From assembly GCA_037953745.1 (NCBI GenBank), contig JBAKBP010007403.1, positions 36,334 to 100,333 of the forward strand: 64,000 bases of DNA, read 5' to 3'. Both the position numbers and the translations under genes were made by a program. The notes under the pieces are model-generated. The model searched no databases, was not told the DNA's origin, and saw only the letters and a program-made list of their open reading frames with translations. Shown here piece after piece: positions 34,293 to 44,123 of this stretch. This DNA is from Lithodes maja. Its lineage: Eukaryota > Arthropoda > Malacostraca > Decapoda > Lithodidae. The stretch's first letter is position 1. Every line of letters starts with the position of its first letter.

Positions 34293-34447
34293 TTCAATGT
34301 CAATTTTGAGTGGGAACCCTTGGTTTGCCAGCGTGGATCCCATTAAAATCGGATTCAGCATACTCAAGAACCCCTATAGACAAATTTTCATGCTTTCTAC
34401 CAGAAGTGAACATCTTGGTCTTATATTGTTACATATCTGCCCGACTA
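34293..34447 (-). repeat. Right TIR of 5.7-kb element
   Basis: 155 bp, reverse complement of the left TIR and ending in CCGACTA. Immediately followed by TGT, also present just before the left TIR. Confidence 0.88.
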
Positions 34448-36325
34448 TGTCTGGAGTCAAGCCAAATCTGTTCTTCGACTCGCCAAACACTTTTTCATCA
34501 ATAATAAATGTACTGAACTATCCAACTCTAGCTCTTCCCAAACCTTCTGGCATCTAGCCAAAAACCTCTCCAAAAAAAGTCTTCCTCGTCTTTCCCTCCT
34601 CTTTTCCACTCTTACAGCACTACCATCACTTCTTCCTCTGACAACGCTGAACTCTTCGCTAACACTTTCGCTAAAAACTCCACTTTGGATGATTCCGGTG
34701 CTATTCCTCCCTCTCCACTCCCCTCTCTCCTACTTATGCCTAAAATCATAATCTCTTCCAAGGATGTACTTTCCACCCTCTCTGGCTTAATACTAAGAAG
34801 GCATACGGACCGGACGGTGTCCCTCCTGTTGTACTCAAAAACTGTGCTTCCGTGTTACTCCCTGCCTATGCAAACTCTTCTGTCTCTGTCTTTCCTCTAA
34901 CATCTTTCCTTCTTGCTGAAAGTTTGCTCTCATTCAACCTGTCCCAATAGGGGGTGACCGCTCTCAACCCTCCAACTATCGTCCAATAGTTTTTAAAACT
35001 ATTCTTGCCTCAACATTTCTTAAACATTTATCTTCCCATAACCTACTCTCAGACCGCCAGTATGGCTTTCTCAAGGGCCGCTCTACTGGTTATCTTCTTT
35101 CTTATCTTACTAACTCTTGGTCATCCTATATTCGGGACTTCAGTGAGACTTTTTCTGTTGTGCTAGCCATATCGAAGGCCTTCGATAGAGTCTGGCAGAA
35201 ATCCCTTATATCCAAACTACCCTCCATCTGTGCCTTTGTCTTTCTTTCGGGCCGTTCAATAGCTGCGGTTGTTGATGGCCACCGTTCACTTCCTCAACCT
35301 ATCAAATCCGGTTTTCCTCAGGGTTCTGTCCTATCTCCAATTCTCTTCCATTTATTCATTAACGACCTTCTCAACTTCACCTCCAGCCCCATTCACTCAA
35401 AAGCTGACGACTCTACATTGCACTATTCAAGTATCCTTCCTTGAAATCACTCGCAGCAGGAACTCCAAAACCCACATAAAGAGGCCATAGAGCACCTATC
35501 TTCTGATCTCTCTACTATATCTAACTGGGGCAGAGAAAACTTTGTTACTAGCAATGCTTCCAAAACTCAATTTCTCCATCTGTCTACTCGTCGCCCCCTT
35601 CCAGAGAATTATGACCTACTCTTCAACAACATACAAATTAACCCTTCATATTCTCTTAATATTCTTGATGTATCTTTTTCTTTTGATCTCTCCTGGAAAG
35701 ATCATATTACCACTCTTGCTAAAACAGCTTCCCAGAAGCTGAGTGTGCTCAACCGCCTCCAAGAGTTCTTTACCCATGCACATCTTCTTGCTCTGTACAG
35801 GGGCACAGTGCGTCCATGTGTTGAGTATTGTTCGCATGTGTGGGGGAAATCCTCTCACGCAGCACTTCTGGATGAAGTAGAAAGGAAAGTTTCCGTATCG
35901 TTAACTCACGTCCACTCGCCAAATCTCTGCAGTCTCTCTCTCTTCGCCGCAATATTGCATCTCTCACTATTTTACTGCTATTACAATAATCAGTTCCTCA
36001 GAGCTCTATCAGTGTATACCACCCCCCCCTTCGTAGAGCACGTACCACCGGTCTTGAAACATAATACCACCCCTACTCTTTGCAACTCTCCAACCCAAGA
36101 GGGAAACACTCTTCTCAATCTTTCTTCTATTCAACAGCTGAACTCTGGAACTCTCTCCCAGAATCAGTCTTTCCCTCTTCCTTTGAATTAAATTGCTTCA
36201 AACTCTGTGTTTCCAGGCCTTTTGGCTCGAAAGTCCCTTGATTTTGGCCCTGTCACTCTTTCAACTCTGGGGAAGGCACTCGCTACAGGCAGTTCTGCCT
36301 CTTGCCTCCCTTATTCACATAGAAA
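34448..36325 (+). pseudogene. LINE A reverse transcriptase half (frameshifted)
   Basis: Continues LINE A after the inserted element: remnants of LSNSSSSQ, LDDSGAIPPSPLPSLL, ISKAFDRVWQKSLISKLP, GSVLSPILF and INDLLNF. The catalytic box is degraded (HSKADDSTLHYS in place of HSYADDSTLHY). The 3' part (GTVRPCVEYCSHVWGKSSHAALLDEVERK) and end motifs follow in other frames. Many stops and frameshifts mark it as an old copy. Confidence 0.75.
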
Positions 36326-36330
36326 ACAAA

Positions 36331-36838
36331 ATAAGAATAAAAATTCAACCGTACATTCAACGGTGAAGCCTGTGAGGTCTCGTTCCAGTCTAGGGAGTGA
36401 GAGATCTGAAGTGTTTTGAGCTGAAACTAGTCCCCACCATCTTGCCTTCGCAAGATGCACGGGTCCCGGTTGCCCACATACGGCTCGATGCATCCCCATC
36501 TCTGAAGCTGTTTCACGTTAAATGTTTCACTGTCTTAACCCCTAGACTCGGACCCTCACTCTCGGAACGCCACCTATTGAACAAATAACTCACTAGGCAT
36601 TGCTCCCCTGTACCCTATTTTGAATATGGAAATATTCATACAGTGTTATTTAATCAGGGAACAATGAGGGTATTTGTTTTATGTTTCGGTGGGCTTTGTG
36701 GTAATGTACTGATACTAGGTACAACACAAATATCATCCCAATAATATCTCCCCATTAATACATGTAAGTACCAATATTGAGAACTTCGAGTAATACACTT
36801 CTTGTTAGGCATATTGGGTGAGGTTTTTATTTTATTTT
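36331..36838. other. Unannotated stretch
   Basis: No recognised feature. Short open frames show no family motifs. Confidence 0.5.
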
Positions 36839-37247
36839 ATGTTTCTATGTGGATGAGGGATACAAAAGGCAGAACTGCCTGTAACGAATGTCTCCCCCAG
36901 TTAAAAGAGTAACAGGGCCAAAGTCAAGGAACGTTCAAGCCAAACTGCTTGGACACACGGAGTTTGAAGCAATTTAAGTCATAGAGTGAGGGGAAAATGG
37001 ATTCAGGGAGCGAGTTCCAGAGCTCAGCTGTTACATAGAAGAAAGTTTGAGAATATCGTTTCACTCTTGGATTATAGAGTTGCAAAGAGTAGGAATGGGA
37101 TTTTATTGCAAGACGGGTGCTACGTAGAGGAGGTGCATGGTATACACTGAGAGAGCTCTGAGGAACATTGCTTATTGTAATAGCGGTAGAATAGCGAGAG
37201 AGATGCAACACTGAGGCGAAGACAGAGAGATTGCAAAGAGCCAGTGA
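36839..37247 (-). mobile_element. LINE A 3'-end fragment
   Basis: Minus-strand fragment with ASLSLFYRYYNKQCSSELSQC and LWNSLPESIFPSLYDLNCF, ending in the family tail and a degenerate A-rich tract (T-rich on the plus strand, 36824-36840). 5'-truncated at the start of a degenerate minisatellite. Confidence 0.8.
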
Positions 37248-37500
37248 GTGTATGGGTACAGGTGGATAAGTGTGTAAGTACGTGGATGTGTGTAGTTGTA
37301 TTTTGATATTCGTGGATACATGTGAATGTGTGTGTGGTTGCATGCGGATAAGTGAGGATATATGGGGAGTTATATGAATGCGTAGACTGTAAAAAATGCA
37401 GTTGCATGTGGATATGTGTGGATACATTGTAGACGCGTGTAGAAACATTTGAATATGTGTTGATACATACTGTATGTGGAAGGGTGTAGATGGGAATCGA
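37248..37500. repeat. Degenerate minisatellite rich in GTGGATA/TGTG units
   Basis: Irregular tandem units such as GTGGATACA, GTGGATGTG and GTGGATATG recur about every 25-35 bases. The long minus-strand open frame across it (His/Thr/Ser-rich) is a by-product of the repeat. Confidence 0.55.
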
Positions 37501-37639
37501 TTGAGGTACATTAGATCGGTAAGAGTAGCATTTCCCTTCCCCTCTCCAAGACATTTTTAAATAATCTAATCCAGACCAACAATAACAAGAGTGAGATAAC
37601 CGGTAATATAACTTTTCACACACCGAGGTTAACAAAAAA

Positions 37640-38312
37640 AAAAAATCCTAGTTTGGTAAAAACAGACAGTGAAAAGTTTGTGTGTGGTGAAGGAAAGTCT
37701 TGCCCTAATTATGCTGGTTGCCGGAAAAATAGACTCTGGATTATTTTCCCGGCCGCCTGAACAATAGGGATTGTCATATAGTGCTGCAGGATAATGACAA
37801 AACACGCGAACACTAATATTTCACCCTAACATTAAATATATTCATTGGTCAGTATATCAAAGCTGTAATAGGCAGAATACGTGATTCAGAAAACAGGAAT
37901 ATCCAACGGAGAACTATTACATTCAACTATGTTATACGCTGCACTTTAACACTCATATACAAATCTTACCTAAGCGACTATATTGAAAACTTACTCATGG
38001 TACTGAAAATATATTCCAAGTTATTTAAATAATTAAAACTGCAGACCTATACGTATGAATTATGATAGTATTCATATCCAATTCCTACTATGCAATACTT
38101 AATATTAGAGTTATGAAGTCATACACATTCTCATAACATAGGAACATAGTGATATAAATAACATTGCATATCAAAACAAATGTAATGGTTAACAGGAGGT
38201 ACTGCAACAAAATAATTGGATTAATTTATTTTCATGTAAATGATTCTTACCTACTAAAACAACACATAAATATAGTGCAAATGCCACTGTTATTATACAA
38301 TATACATTATTC
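37640..38312. other. Unannotated AT-rich stretch
   Basis: Nothing recognised. Confidence 0.5.
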
Positions 38313-38849
38313 AATCAATCAATCAATCATCTTTATTTCGTAAATCATTTACAGAGAATACAATTAATTTACATTATTACAAGCCAAGAACAACTATTCA
38401 CATACAAGTATAATAGTCTATATATAAAAACACTCACTATAGTCTGATGATATCCAGAATAAACCACCAAGGTGTATCATTGTCCTCAGGGGGATAAGAA
38501 GCACCTGGAGGTGCATTTTCATTAAACACCTTGCATATTAATTCAATAATTATTACCGCTGACAAATTGGTCACAAGAACAGAGGGGTAGGGGGTACTCG
38601 TGCCCCCATCAGACAAACCTGTGGCCTCAGCAGAGTTCCCGCCTACAGCAGCTCACATACTTTCCTACGTGAGGATTCACCTAACCCAGGGTGCTCAATG
38701 TAACCACGGACACCACATTTGTAGGAGTTATCCACAGCTACATAGTCACACCCAAGTAGAATGAGAGAGGCAGCAACAACATGATGGGGACACCGCATCC
38801 TGGCTGCATTTCCCTTTCAAGAGTGCCAATTATGCAGGGCAAACACGTC
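38313..38849 (-). pseudogene. Unidentified protein fragment with LGCDY motif and (GATT)n tail
   Basis: On the minus strand, frames read MRCPHHVVAASLILLGCDYV, then GVRGYIEHPGLGESSRRKVC and, after one frameshift, NSAEATGLSDGGTSTPYPSV, LSAVIIIELICKVFNENAPP and DTPWWFILDIIRL to a stop at 38437-38439. About 120 non-coding bases follow, ending in (GATT)n (38313-38331). Such a tail is typical of the 3' end of some LINEs or retrocopies. I do not recognise the family. The LGCDY string occurs in XPG/FEN-type nucleases, but nothing else here confirms that. Confidence 0.4.
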
Positions 38850-40341
38850 TAATTAATACATTCAAACACTTATATATAAATATTGATTATTAACGTAAAC
38901 ATATACAATGGCTGAAATTAATGTAACCTATATGGCATCCTAATTAATCCTGGCTTCAATTACAGTATATCAGGAGTGAACTTGGTTGAATCCACATTGT
39001 ACAGATTGTTGAACAGAGGAGAGGAACAAACCAGAATTGAGAGATGGCAAATTTAACCTTATGATAGCACTCCTAGTTCTCCGCATTCTTTTATAATTCC
39101 TTGCTTGTGTAAGGGCTATATGGTGTTTTAGTAAGAGTTGGTTACATGTTTCTGCTGTGTCATGGTTACTGGCATAATATTTACTCTAATTATATTTGTT
39201 AGGGATTTAGCATAGGCTATCTCAATGGCGCTGAAAACAGTGGAGCTAAAAATGTTCTTTCCATTCCATAAGGGGAGCCCATAATCAAGTTTGCAGTAAG
39301 CATTAAATAAGTACATAAATGTGTTATTATCTACACAATGAAGCAACTTGGTTGAGCCCGAGAACTTTCATTCTTCTACTGTACTTCTCACTTCTCATTT
39401 CTCAGCTTGTTCATCCTCTGTCCAATTACTCTTCTTTCCTACTTTCCTCCAGCCATCTGGTCTGGTCTACAGCTGAACAATTTCGATAAATGCTATGAAA
39501 GCTACCATACAAACTAATTAATGTCTTCTCAATATCTAGTTTGTCCTTTAGATTATTGGATAGTATGTGTCCCAGGTAGTCATAGGGACCAGCACTTTAG
39601 CACAAGCATTTCACAATTTCATAAGTTTCAGCTCATCAGGGACCAAATAATATGATTGCCTATCGGTATAGTCTTTGTCTCGCTCATCCACAATTTGTAT
39701 GGTTGATTGAATCTAACGGAGGAGGATGGCCACTATGCCTTCGCCTTGCTACTTGTTAGTATTATCCCGGCCACGTTTGCATTACTTCTGTTGTGGGTGG
39801 AATTTCTGGAACTTGGTAGAATATTCTACTCATCATTGTATGCACAATATCCAATTTTTCGCCTTACGTTTAACATTCTATTCATGGCTCTATGGAACAT
39901 ATCCTATTTTTCGTTTTACATAGAATATTATATCATTCGTTTTACGTTGAATGTACTATTCTTTGTTTTTTTCGTCGGGTATCCTAATCTTTGATTTACG
40001 TAGAATATCCAATGGCTCACTTTGCATTTGATGACAAAACCTTCCATAAGTTACTTTCATTGTTCTGCATGCATATCGCCGATAGCAAGCTTATCTGGGC
40101 TGAATAGGTTACAATGCTCTACTAGCGATAAGGGCAACAGCTTTCTCAATGTAGTGGCAAGCTGACAAAAGCTGCATATTATGTCAATCTATACACTGTA
40201 TGGTGATTATGAATGATCGGATAACTTATATTAATTAACACTGCTTCTGATATCCATAATATTGCGTTGTTTCATATATTAACTATTTTTAATAATTTAA
40301 TTCCAACACCAAACACCTCCCAAAGAAATTCATGAAAGAAA
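38850..40341. other. Unannotated AT-rich stretch
   Basis: Contains a degenerate repeat at about 39830-40010 with recurring TTTTACGTAGAATAT-like units, which creates a hydrophobic 95-codon frame that I do not accept as a gene. Nothing else recognised. Confidence 0.45.
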
Positions 40342-40418
40342 GTATGTGATCCACCGGGATTCGAACATGATTTACCACGTACAGATTTTAAACACTGTAA
40401 CCATTACACCATCAATTA
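40342..40418 (-). repeat. tRNA-like sequence (SINE head)
   Basis: The minus strand has an A-box-like GATGGTGTAATGGTTACAGTG and a B box GTTCGAATCCCG with tRNA-like spacing. The arms are imperfect, so it is called tRNA-derived rather than a functional gene. Confidence 0.45.
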
Positions 40419-40656
40419 TATCATAGCCCTTCAACCTTGCATATACTGTAAGACAAGTGACGCTGCTACCTTGCCAAAATTACTATCAATGTTAAATTAG
40501 GATAATAAATATTGTTTAGTGGTTTGCTTGAGAAAGATCACAATGTATAGGCCAACATAAACTGCATGTGCTATACCAAAATCAGTGTCTGAAGTTCAAA
40601 AATGGATGTTGTTCTCTATTTCCAGGTGTGGTGCATGTGTGTCGTCCAGGCCTGTT

Positions 40657-40800
40657 ACATAAGAACATAAGAACATAAGAAAATGGGAGTCTGCAGAAAG
40701 CCGATTGGCCTAAGCAAGGCAGATCCCTGTCCCACACAACCCCAGTTCAATTACAAAGCCCAATTATAGGCTCAACACTCTAATACCCTGAGGATCATCT
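40657..40800 (-). mobile_element. CR1/L2-type LINE 3'-end fragment
   Basis: Begins with tandem ACATAAGA units (40660-40680), the octamer-type 3' tail of CR1-group LINEs read on the opposite strand. It is followed by GGGAGTCTGCAGAAAGCC and a body I recall as common in crustacean sequence. Confidence 0.55.
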
Positions 40801-42295
40801 TACCAAAATGGTTAGACATGCAATACATGCAAGTTATTGCTTTGTATTATTTGTGTCTTATTATGATATTTTAATCTACATGGAACCTATCCAGAACTCA
40901 CGAGCGTTCATGCTGTTTCGAGATTTGTTTGGAAGAATCGCAATGGAAAGAGATGGTCAAAAATAAAAATTATGTGTATGTCTTCTCATATATATAATTA
41001 TCGTAGTACTGCATGTAATTTTGTTAACATATAATGACAGCTATGTCCTACCTGAATCTGTTTCTATCCAAAAAATAAAAACAAATGGGCACACACACTA
41101 GTGAATACAGTTTAGTCAATATAGAATGGAAATACTATTGAAACAGGATGGTGAAACTATATTATTATTTCTCCAACCATTAACATTCCTCTGTTCCACC
41201 CTTCACCTCTCTTCTAGTTGATGTGCTTGCTGATGAATCCCATCTCTGTGAACAGTCTAAACTGTTGCCCTGGCTTCGTTATATCCGTCAAAGCAGAGTT
41301 CGGCAGAGAAAATATGATCGTCATCGTGAGTTTGAGCTGCTAAAGTGGAGTTAGATGGTAATTATGTGATCGTCATTGTATGTCTGTTTGAATTTATATT
41401 TGTTACCAGAATGTCTTAGCCAAATATATTCATATACACATATGACCCAAATTGAAACGGTTACATTTGAATGCCATTCCCCCCCCCCCCCCCCTCCCAC
41501 ACACACACTTAGAACTCCATAAAGAATAGCCATGAGCAGTTTTAGTTGGAGTTTCATGTTACTCACTGGCTAGCCACAGACATATTTGGTGACACTTCAT
41601 TGGTTACCTATAATCGATTTACTATAATTAGGTCCGAGATTGCCCACTAACTTAGAGAGAACATTATCAAACGGAATGTATACTCGTATAACATAGTCTC
41701 CAGCCCACTCATTCAACGTCGTAGACTTCACCTATTTCTAATAAAGACACGAATTAAACAATATAATTGTTTATAAAATCAACTCAAAAACTGTATATAC
41801 GATTTTGTGAAAAAACAAGTGATATCCAAATATCAATCCAGATAGCTATGGCTGCATACCAATAACATAGAGGGTCCACGAATTGTTATCAGTGGGTTAG
41901 GGACTATGGTATCTGAGTGTACATTCCCACGCTTATATTCTGCTTTATTCTTCTCAACTGGTAGATAATGTTGTGGTTGCCCAAGTCATTTTTGAGTTAC
42001 AAGAGTTACAAGAGTTTAATGAACACGGTTGCTTGCCTAATTGAAGTAAATATACTTCGGTGTACATTATTCTGATAGGGGAATGGGTGCCCAATTTTCC
42101 TTCGTCAACAGGAAATTGTTGAGCAGTTTGAAACAGATTATATACAAATTAAGCGACGAGCCCCCCTGCATTGTTTGGGTAAGTGGATGATCTATATTTA
42201 ACAATATTCATTATTTCGTATGATTAAGTACATAATTGTAACGCATAATTTAAAAACTTTCTCTCTCTCTCTCTCGGACAAAATTCGGGATTAGC
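40801..42295. other. Unannotated AT-rich stretch
   Basis: Only a C-run (41480-41496), a (CA)n run and a (CT)n run near 42265 stand out. Confidence 0.5.
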
Positions 42296-42372
42296 TGTCT
42301 TCGTGGTGCAATGCATAAGTGTGTTGATTTTCGGTGTGAGCATCCTAGGTTCGAATCCCCGGACTGCCACAT
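42296..42372 (+). repeat. tRNA-like sequence (SINE head)
   Basis: A-box-like CGTGGTGCAATGCATAAGTG and B box GGTTCGAATCC. The segment GGTGTGAGCATCCTAGGTTC is nearly shared with the minus-strand copy at 46108-46186, indicating a dispersed family. Confidence 0.5.
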
Positions 42373-42839
42373 GTGTTTGTTAATTTCATTAATCGAGTTT
42401 AGGAGTAAAGTTGGTTGGTGGAGAGAACATAATAATATATAATTCTAGGCACAAAATATTCTACACAAAAAGTTCCAAATCTCAATTGATGCCAATATAT
42501 TGCATGTTAAAAGTGGTATTTCCCATGTATGTCTCTCTCTATAAAGCTTGCCTTGATGTCAAAGGGGCTATTTCACCTTTGCCTAAATGCAATATATATT
42601 ATACCATATTATAACCAAGACAACATAATTGTGTATGTTACAACATTCTTAGAGTCATTGTAGCTCACATTGGACTTGTAAGGAATTGTTTAACATAGCC
42701 GAGTCCATTGCATTGGTGTAGAGGAAAACATATATAACTGTCAAAATCTCATTAATGGTTGAGATTTATTTTGTTTGTTATTGAATAGTTTAAGCTTAGA
42801 ATCATATCCTAGAGTTTGGCAAACTAAAGTTGAGACACC

Positions 42840-42840
<1 letters not shown>
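42373..42840. other. Unannotated AT-rich stretch
   Basis: No feature recognised. Confidence 0.5.
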
Positions 42841-42901
<61 letters not shown>

Positions 42902-42930
42902 TGTATATATATATATATATATATATATAT
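42841..42930. repeat. (TA)n microsatellite
   Basis: About 90 bases of TA with one ACTG interruption. Tyr/Ile-only frames across it are artefacts. Confidence 0.95.
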
Positions 42931-42944
42931 GTTTTATGCTTTCA

Positions 42945-43020
42945 GCGGGGCTCGAATCAATTACAGTCTGGACGATTGTCCGTGCTTTAACCAACTCTAC
43001 CGCAGCGTGATAAAGGCCAC
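42945..43020 (-). repeat. tRNA-like sequence, left member of inverted pair
   Basis: The minus strand reads GCGGTAGAGTTGGTTAAAGC and GATTCGAGCCCCGCTGA (A and B box positions). It pairs in inverted orientation with 43190-43268. Confidence 0.5.
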
Positions 43021-43189
43021 TTAACTTTTTCCTATCTATATTAAAGAAAAGGGAAATCCAACTTGGAGAATGTATTTCAATTCATACACAAGTCGTAGGA
43101 TCCATATGCCAGTATACTATAGAGGGATTATTACAAGTAGCCCCAAGTTAATTGCGACACAATTGATTTAATTTATTTCTAAACCAACC

Positions 43190-43268
43190 AAGCACGAGAG
43201 TGCCATGGTAGAGTTGGTTACAGCATGGACAAGCATCCTGACTGTCGGTGGTACGAGCCCCGCTGAGA
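43190..43268 (+). repeat. tRNA-like sequence, right member of inverted pair
   Basis: The plus strand reads ATGGTAGAGTTGGTTACAGC and GGTACGAGCCCCGCTGAGAG, clearly related to the minus-strand copy at 42945-43020. Each is followed by TA-rich sequence. Confidence 0.5.
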
Positions 43269-43295
43269 GTATAGAACATATATTATATATTACCA

Positions 43296-43297
<2 letters not shown>

Positions 43298-43351
<54 letters not shown>
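43298..43351. repeat. (TA)n microsatellite
   Basis: About 54 bases of TA, mirroring the TA run at 42841-42930 around the inverted tRNA-like pair. Confidence 0.95.
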
Positions 43352-43355
<4 letters not shown>

Positions 43356-43432
43356 GTAAAGCCAGGTAATAAATTTTCTTTAATACATACGAGGTTGAAA
43401 GAAATGGCAATTTCTGCGTTGGAAATTTTTAT

Positions 43433-43620
43433 TATTCAAAGTTTCCAGGTCTCTGATGAGTTTTCGCTGGGTGGCAGGAAGTAGATGAAGGAGATGAGCA
43501 AAATTCATGGTGGTACAGGGTTACATTAAAGTACATGAAGATACAGGATATACGACGCGTTTCACTGGACAACCAGCATTATCAAGTAAGGATGGAATGA
43601 TATAAAAGGTAAACAGGAAG
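43433..43620 (-). mobile_element. Penelope-like element terminal fragment (candidate)
   Basis: The minus strand carries a hammerhead-like motif (43551-43592) and downstream sequence (TATCCTGTATCTTCATGTAC) that I associate with the terminal repeats of Penelope-like elements. No RT or GIY-YIG domain follows. Tentative. Confidence 0.4.
43551..43592 (-). ncRNA. Hammerhead-ribozyme-like motif (degenerate)
   Basis: Read on the minus strand: CTTGATAA (variant of CTGATGA), a stem II TGCTGG-TTGT-CCAGT, then GAAAC, a mini stem III ACGCGT and the cleavage-type triplet GTC before GTATATCC. This is the compact short-stem-III layout reported for Penelope-type hammerheads. The core has two deviations (CTTGATAA), so cleavage activity is doubtful. 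Confidence 0.4.
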
Positions 43621-44115
43621 GGTATATATAGAGGGTGGAGGATCAGAGGAGGCGAAAATCAGGGGGCAAAAGTCTGCTATTGGTGGAGGGGTATTCTAGG
43701 AGAGAGAAAGGGAGAACCGCTTCACGCATGCGCACTGGATGCGGGATGGTGGTCGGTTGGTGGGGTCGAAGCTCATTGGCTGCGTGTCGAGGGGCGTGGC
43801 CTAAGTTGTGTGGCACCTGCGGAAGACGAAGCTGAAGGAGGTAGCGCGGGGAGCTGCGTCAAGGGCACCGGGGGGCGAGGGGGGGTGTTAGGTCCTGTAG
43901 GAAAGTGCTTTTGGCAGAAGGAAGGATCTGAAGGTCCAGAGTTTGGTTGTTGATGTTGGGATGTAAGGCTTGGATATATAAAGCTTCGAGTATAGGTAAT
44001 CTCCTTGGGTCACTTGTTGACAACTTTGAGGTGTGTGGTTACCTCCTTGGCCCTCTGGAATACAGCATCTGATTCCCAGGTTTTGGGGGTCTTCAGAAGG
44101 AAACTGTCCTCAAGT
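43621..44115. other. GC-rich unannotated stretch
   Basis: Noticeably more GC-rich than its surroundings (43700-43890). Minus-strand frames are Pro/Ser/Thr-rich with stops. It may be the remaining part of the Penelope-like fragment or another element's untranslated region. Confidence 0.35.
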
Positions 44116-44123
44116 CCCAATAT

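Larger units (their letters stand above)
28770..34447 (+). mobile_element. 5.7-kb TIR DNA transposon with nuclease-like and CXC motifs (Academ-like candidate)
   Basis: Long terminal inverted repeats (28770-28914 and 34293-34447) start TAGTCGGGCAGATATGT. Flanks give a 3-bp target duplication TGT, and joining the flanks restores the LINE A sequence seen around 7,200 (TTTCTG...TCAAGCCAAATC). One decayed protein gene fills the interior on the plus strand. Long TIRs, a 3-bp duplication and a nuclease-like protein with a Cys cluster are features I recall for Academ elements. The superfamily is a hypothesis. Confidence 0.75.
27486..36330 (+). mobile_element. LINE A, old long copy split by a TIR element
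   Basis: Plus-strand LINE A with the 5' endonuclease part at 27486-28769 and RT to 3' end at 34448-36330, separated by the 5.7-kb element 28770-34447. It ends with the family tail (TTCACATAGAAAAC). It is diverged and multiply frameshifted, unlike the copies at 4.6, 47.3 and 58.9 kb. Confidence 0.8.

Noticed and set aside
37120..37635. 171- and 195-codon minus-strand frames rich in His/Thr
   Set aside because: Formed by a degenerate minisatellite joined to a LINE A fragment; no independent gene.
39707..39994. Hydrophobic 95-codon frame resembling a membrane protein
   Set aside because: Falls on a degenerate AT-rich tandem repeat; no family motif, and hydrophobicity follows from base composition.
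42775..43410. Open frames made of Tyr/Ile repeats
   Set aside because: They simply translate the TA microsatellites.
43621..43900. CpG-rich island as a host promoter
   Set aside because: No adjacent gene; better explained as part of an element next to the Penelope-like fragment.
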